Shown in pieces: positions 35,455 through 44,400 of a DNA stretch of 64,000 bases; position 1 is the first letter of the stretch, and each line of letters starts with the position of its first letter. The DNA is taken from NCBI RefSeq assembly GCF_900215245.1, contig NZ_LT907842.1, positions 186,001-250,000 on the forward strand. Direction: 5' to 3'. Under the pieces are notes generated by a model. That model worked only from the letters and a program-made list of their open reading frames with translations. It was not told the DNA's origin and searched no databases. The translations under genes were made by a program, and so were the position numbers. Source of the stretch: Pseudomonas fluorescens (lineage in GTDB: Bacteria; Pseudomonadota; Gammaproteobacteria; Pseudomonadales; Pseudomonadaceae).

Positions 35455-37194
35455 ATGCGGTATCTGTTTACCTTTCTGCTGGTGTTGTTTGCAGGGTTCG
35501 CCCAGGCCGCGCCGGGCAATCCATTCGAGACCAAACCTGATTTCCTCCCGGTGGGCAAGGCCTTCACCTTTACCTCCGAGCGCCTGGAATCCGGCGAGAC
35601 CCAGCTGTATTGGCAGATTGCCGACGGTTATTACCTGTACCAGCAACGCATGAAGTTCGACGGCCTGGCTGAAAAGCCGGTATTGCCCCAGGGCGAATCC
35701 CATAGCGACGAGTTCTTCGGCGAGCAGCAAGTGTATCGCCAGGGCCTTGAAGTGAAGATCCCCGCCGGTGCCACCGGCCAGGTCAAGCTGGGCTGGCAGG
35801 GTTGCGCCGATGCGGGCCTGTGCTACCCGCCACAGTCGATTACCGTGGACCTGGGCGGCACGCCGGCCGTGGCGGCCCCCCCGCAAGGGCCGGCCCAAGC
35901 GCAGGATCAAAGCCTGGCCAGCGGCCTGCAACAGCGCAGCCTGGGTTGGAGCGTGCTGGTGTTCTTTGGCTTGGGCTTGCTGTTGGCATTTGCCCCTTGT
36001 TCGTTGCCGATGTTGCCGATCCTCGCAGGCCTGGTGGTGGGCAGTGGCGCGACCCCGCGTCGCGGTTTTGCCCTGGCCAGCAGCTACGTGGTGTGCATGG
36101 CCCTGGTGTACGCGGCGCTTGGCGTTTTGGCCGCGTTGCTCGGCGGCAACCTCGCCGCACTCCTGCAAACACCGTGGATTCTCGGCAGTTTCGCCGCGCT
36201 GTTTGTGCTCCTCGCCCTGCCCATGTTCGGTGTCTTTGAGCTGCAACTGCCGGCCTTCGTGCGTGATCGCCTGGACACTGTCAGCCGCCAGCAAAGCGGT
36301 GGCAGCCTGGTAGGTGCCGGCATACTTGGCGCACTCTCCGGTCTGCTGGTGGGGCCGTGCATGACCGCGCCACTGGCCGGCGCGCTGCTGTATATCGCCC
36401 AGAGCGGCAATGCGCTGCACGGAGGCTTGATCCTGTTCGCCATGGGCATCGGCATCGGCGTTCCGCTGTTGTTGCTGGTCACCGTGGGCAACCGCTTCCT
36501 GCCTAAACCGGGCAGTTGGATGGACGTGCTCAAAGGCGTGTTCGGTTTCCTGTTCCTCGGTACGGCGGTGCTGATGATTCGCCCGGTGGTCGACGAAAGC
36601 CTGTGGATTGGCCTGTGGGGCGCCTTGGCGCTGGTGATGGCTTACTGCGGCTGGACACTGGCCCGCGAGTACGGCCTGGCGGCCAAAGTGTTCGGCGCCG
36701 GCTCCCTGGTGCTGGGCCTGTGGGGCGCCGTGCTGATGGTGGGTGCGGCCGGTGGCAGCGACGACCCGTGGCAACCGTTGAAGGTCTACGGCGGGTCCAC
36801 CGTGACTGCTGCGCCGAGTGCGCACGACGCCTTCATGACCCTCAACGACCCGGCGGTGCTGCAGAGCCAACTCGACAGCGCCAAAGCCCAGGGCCAGTGG
36901 GTGCTGGTGGATTACTACGCCGACTGGTGCGTGTCGTGCAAGATCATGGAAAAACAAGTATTCGGCAAACCCGAAGTCATGGCCGCCCTGAAAGACGTGC
37001 GCCTGCTGCGCCTGGACGTCACCGCCGACAACGCCGCCAGCCGCGAACTGCTCGGCCGCTACAAAGTGCCAGGGCCACCGAGCTTCGTGTGGATCGGCCC
37101 AGACGGTGAAGAACGCCGCGCCCAACGCATCACTGGCGAAGTGGATGCCGCCGCCTTCCTGCAACGCTGGACGCACACCCGAGACGCACGCTGA
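35455..37194 (+). CDS. dsbD: Thiol:disulfide interchange protein DsbD
   Basis: Encodes 579 residues from ATG 35455 with signal peptide (MRYLFTFLLVLFAGFAQA). It carries reducing power from cytoplasmic thioredoxin across the inner membrane to periplasmic DsbC/DsbG/DsbE-type proteins. All six cysteines are present: periplasmic C117/C123 (QGCADAGLCYPP), transmembrane C182 (FAPCSLP) and C302 (VGPCMTAP), and C-terminal thioredoxin C492/C495 (ADWCVSCK). It is divergent from dsbR. The stop shares its last base with the next ATG, giving tight coupling. Confidence 0.95.
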   Translation: MRYLFTFLLVLFAGFAQAAPGNPFETKPDFLPVGKAFTFTSERLESGETQLYWQIADGYYLYQQRMKFDGLAEKPVLPQGESHSDEFFGEQQVYRQGLEVKIPAGATGQVKLGWQGCADAGLCYPPQSITVDLGGTPAVAAPPQGPAQAQDQSLASGLQQRSLGWSVLVFFGLGLLLAFAPCSLPMLPILAGLVVGSGATPRRGFALASSYVVCMALVYAALGVLAALLGGNLAALLQTPWILGSFAALFVLLALPMFGVFELQLPAFVRDRLDTVSRQQSGGSLVGAGILGALSGLLVGPCMTAPLAGALLYIAQSGNALHGGLILFAMGIGIGVPLLLLVTVGNRFLPKPGSWMDVLKGVFGFLFLGTAVLMIRPVVDESLWIGLWGALALVMAYCGWTLAREYGLAAKVFGAGSLVLGLWGAVLMVGAAGGSDDPWQPLKVYGGSTVTAAPSAHDAFMTLNDPAVLQSQLDSAKAQGQWVLVDYYADWCVSCKIMEKQVFGKPEVMAALKDVRLLRLDVTADNAASRELLGRYKVPGPPSFVWIGPDGEERRAQRITGEVDAAAFLQRWTHTRDAR

Positions 37195-38045
37195 TGCTGA
37201 CCCTGACCATCGGCACCTTCGCCATCGCCCTGAATCACATCCTGCTGATCAGCGCGCTGATTCTCGCCACACTGGTGGGTTGGCGCGTGGCCAAGCGTGG
37301 CGGTGAAAACCCGGAATCGGTGCTGTTCAGCCTGTTTTTGCTGGGCATGCTGGTCGCCCGCGTCAGTTTTGTACTGATGTATTGGAGCGACTACAGCCGC
37401 GACCCGTTGCAGATGGTTGACCTGCGCGACGGCGGTTTTCTCGCCTGGCCCGGCGTGATCGCGCTGGTGCTGGGTGCCCTGTTGTACGGCTGGCGCCGCC
37501 CGGCCTTGCGCAAACCGTTAAGCGCCGGCGTGATCACAGGGCTGGTGTTCTGGGGGCTGAGCAGCGTGTCCCTGAGCCTTTACGACAAGGGCGCGCAACT
37601 GCCGGATATCACCCTGCGCAATGCCAATGGCGACGTGGTGCAACTGGCCGATTACAAAGGCGGCCCACTGGTGATCAACCTCTGGGCCACCTGGTGCCCA
37701 CCGTGCCGCCGGGAAATGCCGGTGCTGGAACGCGCGCAGCATCAACGGCCGGACGTGACCTTCCTGTTCGTCAACCAGGCTGAAAGCATGCAAAGCGTCA
37801 GCACCTTCCTCGCCACCCAAGGCCTGACCCTCGACAACGTGCTGTTTGACGCCAGCGGCCGGCTCGGGCAGGCCGTGGGCAGCATGGCGTTGCCGACCAC
37901 CCTGTTCTACCAAGCCGATGGGCGCCTGATCAACAGCCACTTGGGCGAATTGTCCCAAGCCAGCCTGGCCCGCGCCATGGAACCCTTAGACACTGCCCCT
38001 GCCATCACAAGGACACCGACATGCCTCGACTCCGCCACCTGCTGA
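37194..38045 (+). CDS. Membrane-anchored TlpA/DsbE-like thioredoxin
   Basis: Encodes 283 residues. The N-terminal ~135 residues form several membrane helices (NHILLISALILATLVGWRVA, then LFLLGMLVARVSFVLMYW) that resemble an Lgt-like membrane part. Next comes a periplasmic TlpA/ResA-type thioredoxin domain with active site C168-P-P-C171 (INLWATWCPPCRREMP), cis-Pro region MALPTTLF, and GGPL. It is probably reduced by DsbD and acts on cytochrome c maturation or protein isomerisation. It overlaps dsbG by 25 bp. In P. aeruginosa the equivalent gene lies between dsbD2 and dsbG. Confidence 0.85.
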   Translation: MLTLTIGTFAIALNHILLISALILATLVGWRVAKRGGENPESVLFSLFLLGMLVARVSFVLMYWSDYSRDPLQMVDLRDGGFLAWPGVIALVLGALLYGWRRPALRKPLSAGVITGLVFWGLSSVSLSLYDKGAQLPDITLRNANGDVVQLADYKGGPLVINLWATWCPPCRREMPVLERAQHQRPDVTFLFVNQAESMQSVSTFLATQGLTLDNVLFDASGRLGQAVGSMALPTTLFYQADGRLINSHLGELSQASLARAMEPLDTAPAITRTPTCLDSATC

Positions 38046-38782
38046 CCCTGCTGCCGCTGACGCTCGCGGCTACCCTGGCCCAGGCCGAGGACTGGCCTGC
38101 GCCGATCAAGCAGATCGAAGCCAAGGGCGCCAAGATCCTCGGCAAGTTCGACGCGCCCAGCGGCCTCACCGGCTACGCCGCGCAATACCAGAACCGTGGC
38201 ATGGCCCTGTACCTGACTGCCGACGGCAAAAGTGTGATCGCCGGTAACCTGTACGACGCCGAAGGTAAAGACCTGAGCAGCGCGCCCCTGGAAAAACTGG
38301 TGTACGCGCCGATGGCCAAGGAAGTCTGGGGCAAAATGGAAAACAGCAGCTGGATTCAGGACGGCGATAAAAACGCGCCACGTATCGTCTACCTGTTCAG
38401 CGACCCCAACTGCCCGTACTGCAACATGTTCTGGGAACAGGCACGGCCGTGGGTAAAAGCCGGCAAGGTTCAGTTACGCCACATCATGGTCGGTATTATC
38501 CGCGAAGACAGCCCAGGCAAGTCGGCCGCCCTGTTCGCCGCCAAAGACCCGCAGAAAGCCCTGGAAGCCCATGAAGCCGCCGGCAAAGGCAGCAAATTGC
38601 AGGCGCTGGAAAAAATTCCGGCGCCGATCGAGGCCAAGCTCGATGCCAACATGAAGTTGATGGAGGAGCTGGAATTGTCAGCAACGCCAGCGATTTTCTA
38701 TCTGGATGACAAGGGCGGCTTGCAGCAACAGCAAGGCGCGCCATCGCCGGACAAGCTGGCGAAGATTCTGGGGCCGAAGTAA
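38021..38782 (+). CDS. dsbG: Thiol:disulfide isomerase DsbG
   Basis: Encodes 253 residues with a signal peptide (..TLAATLAQA, then ED). Layout is an N-terminal cystatin-like dimerisation domain (to about residue 80), a linker helix, and a thioredoxin domain with active site C131-P-Y-C134 (FSDPNCPYCNMFW), as in DsbG rather than the CGYC of DsbC, and cis-Pro in SATPAIFY. It rescues periplasmic proteins with oxidised or wrongly paired cysteines and is kept reduced by DsbD. Last gene of the dsbD operon, followed by a strong terminator. Confidence 0.93.
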   Translation: MPRLRHLLTLLPLTLAATLAQAEDWPAPIKQIEAKGAKILGKFDAPSGLTGYAAQYQNRGMALYLTADGKSVIAGNLYDAEGKDLSSAPLEKLVYAPMAKEVWGKMENSSWIQDGDKNAPRIVYLFSDPNCPYCNMFWEQARPWVKAGKVQLRHIMVGIIREDSPGKSAALFAAKDPQKALEAHEAAGKGSKLQALEKIPAPIEAKLDANMKLMEELELSATPAIFYLDDKGGLQQQQGAPSPDKLAKILGPK

Positions 38783-38875
38783 TCGGCGTTTCCCTGAGCA
38801 TGTTTCAGGCTTGCCTAACAGAAAGCGAGCACAACAATTCATAGAAACCTGGATGAAGGTTTGCGCTTGACGCAG

Positions 38876-38907
38876 AAAATCCGATGCCCAAACAGGCATC
38901 GGATTTT
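38876..38907. terminator. Bidirectional Rho-independent terminator
   Basis: AAAATCCGATGCC-CAAACA-GGCATCGGATTTT is a perfect 13-bp inverted repeat with T-runs on both strands. It separates the convergent dsbG and chitinase genes. Confidence 0.9.
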
Positions 38908-38982
38908 ATTTCATGAAGCCAACGATCAGATCATAAACATAGCTGTTTGAGATCAGGCACGTCTGCCAGATGTCTCGTTGCG

Positions 38983-40047
38983 CTACCGCCGATTGGCGAC
39001 TTCGAGATCCGCCTCATCCTCACCGAGGCCAGAGAGGTGAGTGCCTTTGATCAACGGCCCATAACGGCGGCTGAATTCCCCGTTATAGGGCACGTGGTCT
39101 TTGCTGATCCCGCGGTCCCAATTCACCGACCATGTCATCAGGCCCTTGATCGACAACCCTTTGTCGTACAAACGCTTGAATGCATTGGTCACGGCTGCGG
39201 GGTTGATCACATAACCGGTGGCGGCTGCATCGACGTTAGCCGGTAGGCCAATGACGAACTTGTCCGCCGGGATTTTAGTAAACCCTCGCGTTCCGCTCAC
39301 CAGACTTTCGGTCAGGTAAAACAGGAAATCCTCTTTCATTGCGTCGTTGTTCTGGGCAATCCAGGCACCGTTGCCGTTGTTGACCTCCTGCACCCAGATC
39401 CCGTCGCCCCCCTGGTTGTAATACTGCGGGGCAATGAAGTCGTAATAGCCTTCCAGCGCCTGGATGTAACCGACGTATTTACCGGCGGTGGTCAGGTAAG
39501 GAAACTCCGGCGCCATGCTGATAATGAAGTGTTTGCCTTCACCGGCGTAATGGTCCTTGACCAGTTTCAACGCGGCGGGCAGGACAGTCTTGTTGTCGGC
39601 GAAATCAATCGCGCTCTGCTCAAGATCGATGTCCAGGCCATCAAAGCCATAGGTTTCCACCAGGCGGATAATCTCGTTGGCCAATGGCTGTTCGTTGCCT
39701 TTATGCAACTCGATGTGCGCATCGGCGCCGCCAAGGGAAATCAGCACCGCCCTGCCCTGGCTGTTCAGCACGCCCACCTGGCGGCGGAACTCGGCGTCGG
39801 AAAGGTTGTACGGCTTGAACGTTGGGATACCGTTGCCTTTCATGAAGGCCACGGCCACCACGTTGTAATCCGTCGGCACGTCCGCCAGGTTCATGTTGGC
39901 AAATTGGCCACGCTGGTAGCCGTCGCTCGCGCCGGCAGGCCAGTTGTGCCAGAAGCCCATGAGGATCTTTTTGCCGGCAATGCTCGGCATCAGCGAAGCG
40001 ACATCGTTCAGCGGTGATTTCAGTAAGGTGAAGTCAATCTTTGACAT
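38983..40047 (-). CDS. GH18 chitinase without signal peptide
   Basis: Encodes 354 residues. Glycoside hydrolase 18 catalytic motif DxxDxDxE is intact: D136-G-L-D139-I-D141-L-E143, with E143 the acid. Other GH18 parts are KILMGFWHNW, AVLISLGGAD, MAPEFPYL, FIAPQYYNQGG, and GLMTWSVNWD with the product-site Trp. It hydrolyses chitin. The N-terminus MSKIDFTLLKSPLNDVASL is not a signal peptide; P. aeruginosa ChiC is also known to be released without a classical leader. It is 40 bp downstream of the AA10 LPMO gene and surely cotranscribed. No separate carbohydrate-binding domain is present. Confidence 0.92.
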   Translation of the reverse strand: MSKIDFTLLKSPLNDVASLMPSIAGKKILMGFWHNWPAGASDGYQRGQFANMNLADVPTDYNVVAVAFMKGNGIPTFKPYNLSDAEFRRQVGVLNSQGRAVLISLGGADAHIELHKGNEQPLANEIIRLVETYGFDGLDIDLEQSAIDFADNKTVLPAALKLVKDHYAGEGKHFIISMAPEFPYLTTAGKYVGYIQALEGYYDFIAPQYYNQGGDGIWVQEVNNGNGAWIAQNNDAMKEDFLFYLTESLVSGTRGFTKIPADKFVIGLPANVDAAATGYVINPAAVTNAFKRLYDKGLSIKGLMTWSVNWDRGISKDHVPYNGEFSRRYGPLIKGTHLSGLGEDEADLEVANRR

Positions 40048-40087
40048 GTTCTAATCCTTCAGAACGTATGGGTTTAACGGCGCGGGC

Positions 40088-40723
40088 TTATTTGAAGTCC
40101 ACGTCGAAGGCTTGATAGAAGGCGTTGCCGGTGTTTGCGACGATCCACATCAACACGATCACATGCTTGCCCTTTTTGTTGGCCGGCAGTTTCACTTCGT
40201 GATTGACCTTGGCCTTCAGTTCACCTGGATGACTGAAGTACGGCACCTGGGTATAGAAGTCTTCGGCGAACGGCTGGGTTTCCAGTTGTGCGCGGGTGAT
40301 GCGCTGTTTCGGATCCCAGCCATCCTTGGTGATCAGCCAACGATAGCCACGGGTGGTGTGCGGCGCGGTGTATTCCCAGGTGACCTTGAAGGTCTGACCC
40401 GGGTCGACATTGAGCAGCGGCCAGGTGAAGGCGCGGTTGAGTTTCTTGGCCATTTCCTCGTTGGTGAAGTTGATGCAGTCACGGGCATCGGTCTTGCCGC
40501 CGCTGAGGATGAAGCCGTCGGCTGGTGGGATGACGCTGTCACTGTCGGTTTGATAAGGCGCCGGGAACGGACCGGCAATCAGTGCCGGAAAGTTCTTGCC
40601 GCCTTCCATTTCATTGACCTGCCAGGTAGCCAGCAGGCCGAGATCCACGGCGACTGCGCCACGGCTGGAAGGGGATGTGACACGACCATGGCGAAGAGGT
40701 GTCTGGGTTTGTGGTTTATTCAT
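40088..40723 (-). CDS. AA10 lytic polysaccharide monooxygenase (chitin-active type), no signal peptide
   Basis: Encodes 211 residues. AA10 / chitin-binding type-4 fold: N-terminal HGRVTSPSSRGA, DGFILSGGK, and TWEYTAPHTTRGYRWLITKD. The copper histidine brace would be H12 and H122 with axial Phe in FYQAFDVDF. In LPMOs the first His must be the true N-terminus, exposed by signal-peptidase cleavage. Here it follows an 11-residue polar leader (MNKPQTQTPLR), and an in-frame TAA two codons before the ATG rules out a longer start. A GGAG RBS supports ATG 40723. How His12 becomes N-terminal is unclear. Pairs with the chitinase; LPMO and GH18 act synergistically on crystalline chitin. Confidence 0.9.
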   Translation of the reverse strand: MNKPQTQTPLRHGRVTSPSSRGAVAVDLGLLATWQVNEMEGGKNFPALIAGPFPAPYQTDSDSVIPPADGFILSGGKTDARDCINFTNEEMAKKLNRAFTWPLLNVDPGQTFKVTWEYTAPHTTRGYRWLITKDGWDPKQRITRAQLETQPFAEDFYTQVPYFSHPGELKAKVNHEVKLPANKKGKHVIVLMWIVANTGNAFYQAFDVDFK

Positions 40724-40751
40724 TGGTTACTCCATTGCTATTGATTAAGAA

Positions 40752-40772
40752 CTCTCCTTTCTTGAAGGAGAG
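40752..40772 (-). promoter_or_regulatory. Leader hairpin of the LPMO-chitinase mRNA
   Basis: Minus-strand CTCTCCTT-CAAGA-AAGGAGAG gives a perfect 8-bp stem about 30 nt before the LPMO ATG. It carries an AAGGA element, and ATGGAG at the RBS is a second A-N-GGA motif, the pattern bound by RsmA/CsrA. It could also hide a Shine-Dalgarno-like segment. Confidence 0.4.
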
Positions 40773-41072
40773 AATCTCAACCTAACGGAGTTGCTTTTTT
40801 TTTCCACAGGCCCGTTTTTCACTCATTTTCTTTTCAGGAGACGATAAACCCGAAAACACTGTATATAAAAACAGTTAAATAGAAATCACGTACACCACCA
40901 GAGGTCAATTTCCTACGATCCAAGGCGCAAATAAGCACAGCTACTCTCACTTTTGAACAGCGCAAAAGTCAGCAAAACGCTCTTGCCCCACCACTCGGCA
41001 CCTCAGATCAAGATCAAAAGCAAAGCTGAGGCGGCCTGACAGCCGGCCTGATCTCTGAAGCTGAACTCAATC

Positions 41073-41149
41073 AAATGTGGGAGCGGGCTTGCCCGCGAAG
41101 GCGTCGGCTCAGCAAACATTGACGTTGACTGACCCACCGCTTTCGCGGG
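41073..41149. repeat. REPIN with truncated right arm
   Basis: The left arm (AAATGTGGGAGCGGGCTTGC) is complete. The right arm reaches only GCTTTCGCGGG and then breaks into unrelated sequence that leads into an IS5-type transposase remnant, so an insertion probably destroyed it. The rest of the 40773-41072 gap is A/T-rich with no gene seen. Confidence 0.75.
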
Positions 41150-41191
41150 GATGTGGCGGCCTTTCAAAGTTGTGCAGATACCTATGCACGC

Positions 41192-41400
41192 ATGAGCCAG
41201 ATAAGCTTCTCCGACTTGGAACGGTTACTGACAGGAACAAGATCTGCCCCCGCGCCAGGGCACCATCGTCGATGCCACGATTATTCATGCTCCCAGCTCA
41301 ACCAAGAACGAGGAAGGTCAGCGTGATCCTGAGAGGCACCAGCCCCAAAAAGGTAACCCGTGCCACTGTGGAATAAAGGCCACTATCGGCGCCGATGTGG
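41192..41400 (+). pseudogene. Decayed IS5-family transposase remnant
   Basis: From ATG 41192 the reading gives MSQISFSDLER, the typical IS5-group transposase N-terminus. After a deletion and frame change from about 41253 it gives [20 protein letters not shown], the DDE-domain block with the catalytic Asp, followed by a [14 protein letters not shown] end. Roughly 80 % of the expected ~320-residue protein is missing. It is clearly non-functional. It lies in a broken REPIN; IS5-type elements often target REP sequences in Pseudomonas. Confidence 0.75.
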
Positions 41401-41477
41401 GTTGTGCGTTAAGCAACGCTGAAAGTCGTTTTCGTTTCGACTAACAGCGCGCTCACCGCCAGTTGTTCCAGGGTTCC

Positions 41478-44400
41478 TTAAAGCCCTTCCAACTCCGCCA
41501 TCAAATCACTCAACCGATCCACCTTCTCGGCACTGATCTCATTCGCCGCCAACCCCTCAATGTACTCAGCCAACTCCGCCACCGTGCTGCACTCGAACAT
41601 CGCGCGTAGCGGCACATCGCGTTGCAGGGTTTTCTGCACGCGGGAGGCAATCTGCGTGGCCAATAACGAGTGCCCGCCCAACTCGAAGAAGTTGTCCTGT
41701 ACCCCCACTTGCTCAACCTTGAGCACTTCGGCCCAAATAGCCGCCAGTGTGGTCTCCAGCGCGTTGCGCGGTGCCTGGTAAGCCTGGCTGTGCAACTGGC
41801 CGATCTCCAGTTCCGGCAAGGCCTTGCGGTCCAGCTTGCCGTTGGCGTTCAGCGGCAGGCGTTCGAGCCATAGCCAATGCAGCGGCACCATGTATTCCGG
41901 CAGCTCGGTACGCAAGCGTTGCTTGATGCGGTCCAGGCGATCACTTGGGTTCAACGCTTCATCAGCCGCCACCAGATAGCCGACCAAGTGCTTGCCGTTA
42001 ACGCCTTCCTGCACGCCGACGGCCGCATCGCGTACTTCCGGTTGTTCATGCAGGCGCGCTTCGATTTCACCCAGCTCTATGCGATAACCGCGAATCTTCA
42101 CCTGATGGTCGATACGCCCCACGTACTCCAGCACGCCATCGCTGCGCCGACGTGCGAGGTCGCCGGTGCGGTAGAGCCGATCGCCCGGCGCGCCAAACGG
42201 GTTGGGCACAAAGGCTTGCGCCGTGCGCAGCGGGTCACTGACATAACCACGGCCGACACCGCTGCCGGCCACACACAACTCGCCAACCGCGCCCTGCGGC
42301 ACCAACGCCAGTGCACCATCAAGCACGTACAACCGGTTGTTATCCGTGGGTGTACCAATTGGCAGGTAGGTGCCACGGGTCGACGCCAGGTCGACGCGGA
42401 AGAATGCCACGTCATCCGAACATTCCGCCGGCCCATAGGCATTCACCAAACCAATCGCTGGGTAGCGCAGCAACCATTGGTGCGCCAGCTCCGGCGGCAT
42501 CGCCTCCCCCGTCGGCAGCATCCAGCGCAGGCCGTCCAGGCGCATGCGCTCCTGGGCCAGCATGCCCTGGATCAGTGACGGCACGCTTTCCAGCACGGTA
42601 ATACCCTGGGCTTGCACATGCGCCAGCAAACCTTGCGGATCATGGGCAATGGTGTTCGGCACGATATCCACCCGCGCACCGAACAGCGGCGCCGCCAGGA
42701 ACTGCCACACAGAAATGTCGAAGCTTTGCGAGGCCGTCTGAGCGATCACATCGGTCTCGCTCAGTTGCAGATACGGCACCTTGCTCAACTGGTTGTTGAG
42801 CATGCCGCGCTGCTCGACCATCACGCCTTTGGGCAAGCCGGTCGAACCCGAGGTATAGATCACGTAGGCAAGGTTGTCCGGGCCGCTGTAGACGCCCGGG
42901 TTTTCGCCCCGGCCGGGCACGTCTTCCCACACCAGCATCTGGCAGGCGGTGCCCTCGAGCAATTCAATCGCCTGCTCGCGGCAAGCCTCGGTGCACACCA
43001 GCAACGGCGTACGGCTCAGGTCAATGATGCGACGCAGGCGCGAGCGTGGCAGGCCCGGGTCCAACGGCACATAACCGGCACCGGCCTTGAAGCTGCCGAC
43101 GAGCATGCCCAGCAAGTCGAGGTTACGCTCGGCCAGCAACGCCACCGGTTGATCCAGCCCGACGCCCGCAGCGATCAGCGCGTGCCCCAGGCCGTTACTG
43201 CGGCGATTCAACGTGTCATAGGTCCACTGCTGGTCGAGGCAACTGGCGGCGATGCGTTGCGGATGCTGCGCCACCTGGGCTTCGAACAACTCGATGTAAC
43301 TGCGCTCCAGCGGATAGTCATGCTCGCTCTGGTTGCAGCCTTGCACGAGGAATTCACGTTCCGGTTCGCCGATCAACGGCAGCTCGGCCATGTCGCCGTG
43401 GAAGCCCTGCACCAGCGCCAGCAACAGGCGTTTGAACTCAGCGAGCAGGCCTTGCACGGTGGTTTCGTCGAAGTAGCGCTGGTCGTAGGACAGATGTAAA
43501 CCGAGGTCATCGCCCGGATAGCACACGGCGGTCAGCGGGAAGTTGGTGTGGGTGCGGCCCGAATCCGAGGTGGCATTCAAGTGTTGCGCGCGGTCCAGTA
43601 CCGAGACGTCCACCGGTGCGTTTTCAAACACAAACAGGCTGTCGAACAGCGGCTGGCCCTTGGGCAGCTCACTGTGCTCCTGGATAGTCACCAACGGCAG
43701 GTATTCGTACTCGCGCAGCTGCATGTTGCTGTCGAGCAAGCCCCCCAACCACTGGCGCACGCTGCAAGGCTGGTCGTCCTCGGGCAGTTTCACCCGCAGC
43801 GCAACGCTGTTGATAAACAAGCCGACAGTGCGTTGCATTTCCGGCATGTCCACCGGGCGCCCGGCCACGGTGACACCGAACAGCACGTCACGATCGCCGC
43901 TCACGCGGCGCAGCACCAGCGCCCATGCCGCCTGGGCGAAGGTGTTGACGGTCAGTTGATGGGCCTGCGCCAATTCACGCAGTTGCGCACCGTCACGGGC
44001 ATCGAGGCGCGTATAACAGTCGCCCACCACCATGCCACCGCTATGACCGGCATGTTCACGCAGGAACGGCCGGTCGCTGGGGATCGGTGTCGTGCGCTCG
44101 AAGCCTTGCAGGTTGCGTTGCCACCACTGGCGCGCTTCGGCAAGGTTCTGGCGTTGCAGCCAGGCGATGTAGTCGCGGTAGCGCGGCGGCGTGGCCAATT
44201 GCGCATCGCGGCCTTCGCCGAGGGCCATGTAGATCTCGAAGAAGTCATTCATCAGCAGCGAACGGCACCAGGCATCGATCAGGATGTGGTGGTTGCTCAT
44301 CATGAACCAGTAGCGCGCTTCGTCGACGCGGATCAGCCGCAGGTGGAACGGCGCCTGGTTGAGCAGATCAAACCCGGCTTCGCGCTCCTGCTTGAGCAGC

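Noticed and set aside
35395..37176. 593-codon frame antisense to dsbD
   Set aside because: His/Gln/Arg-rich shadow of a strongly supported DsbD with all six cysteines.
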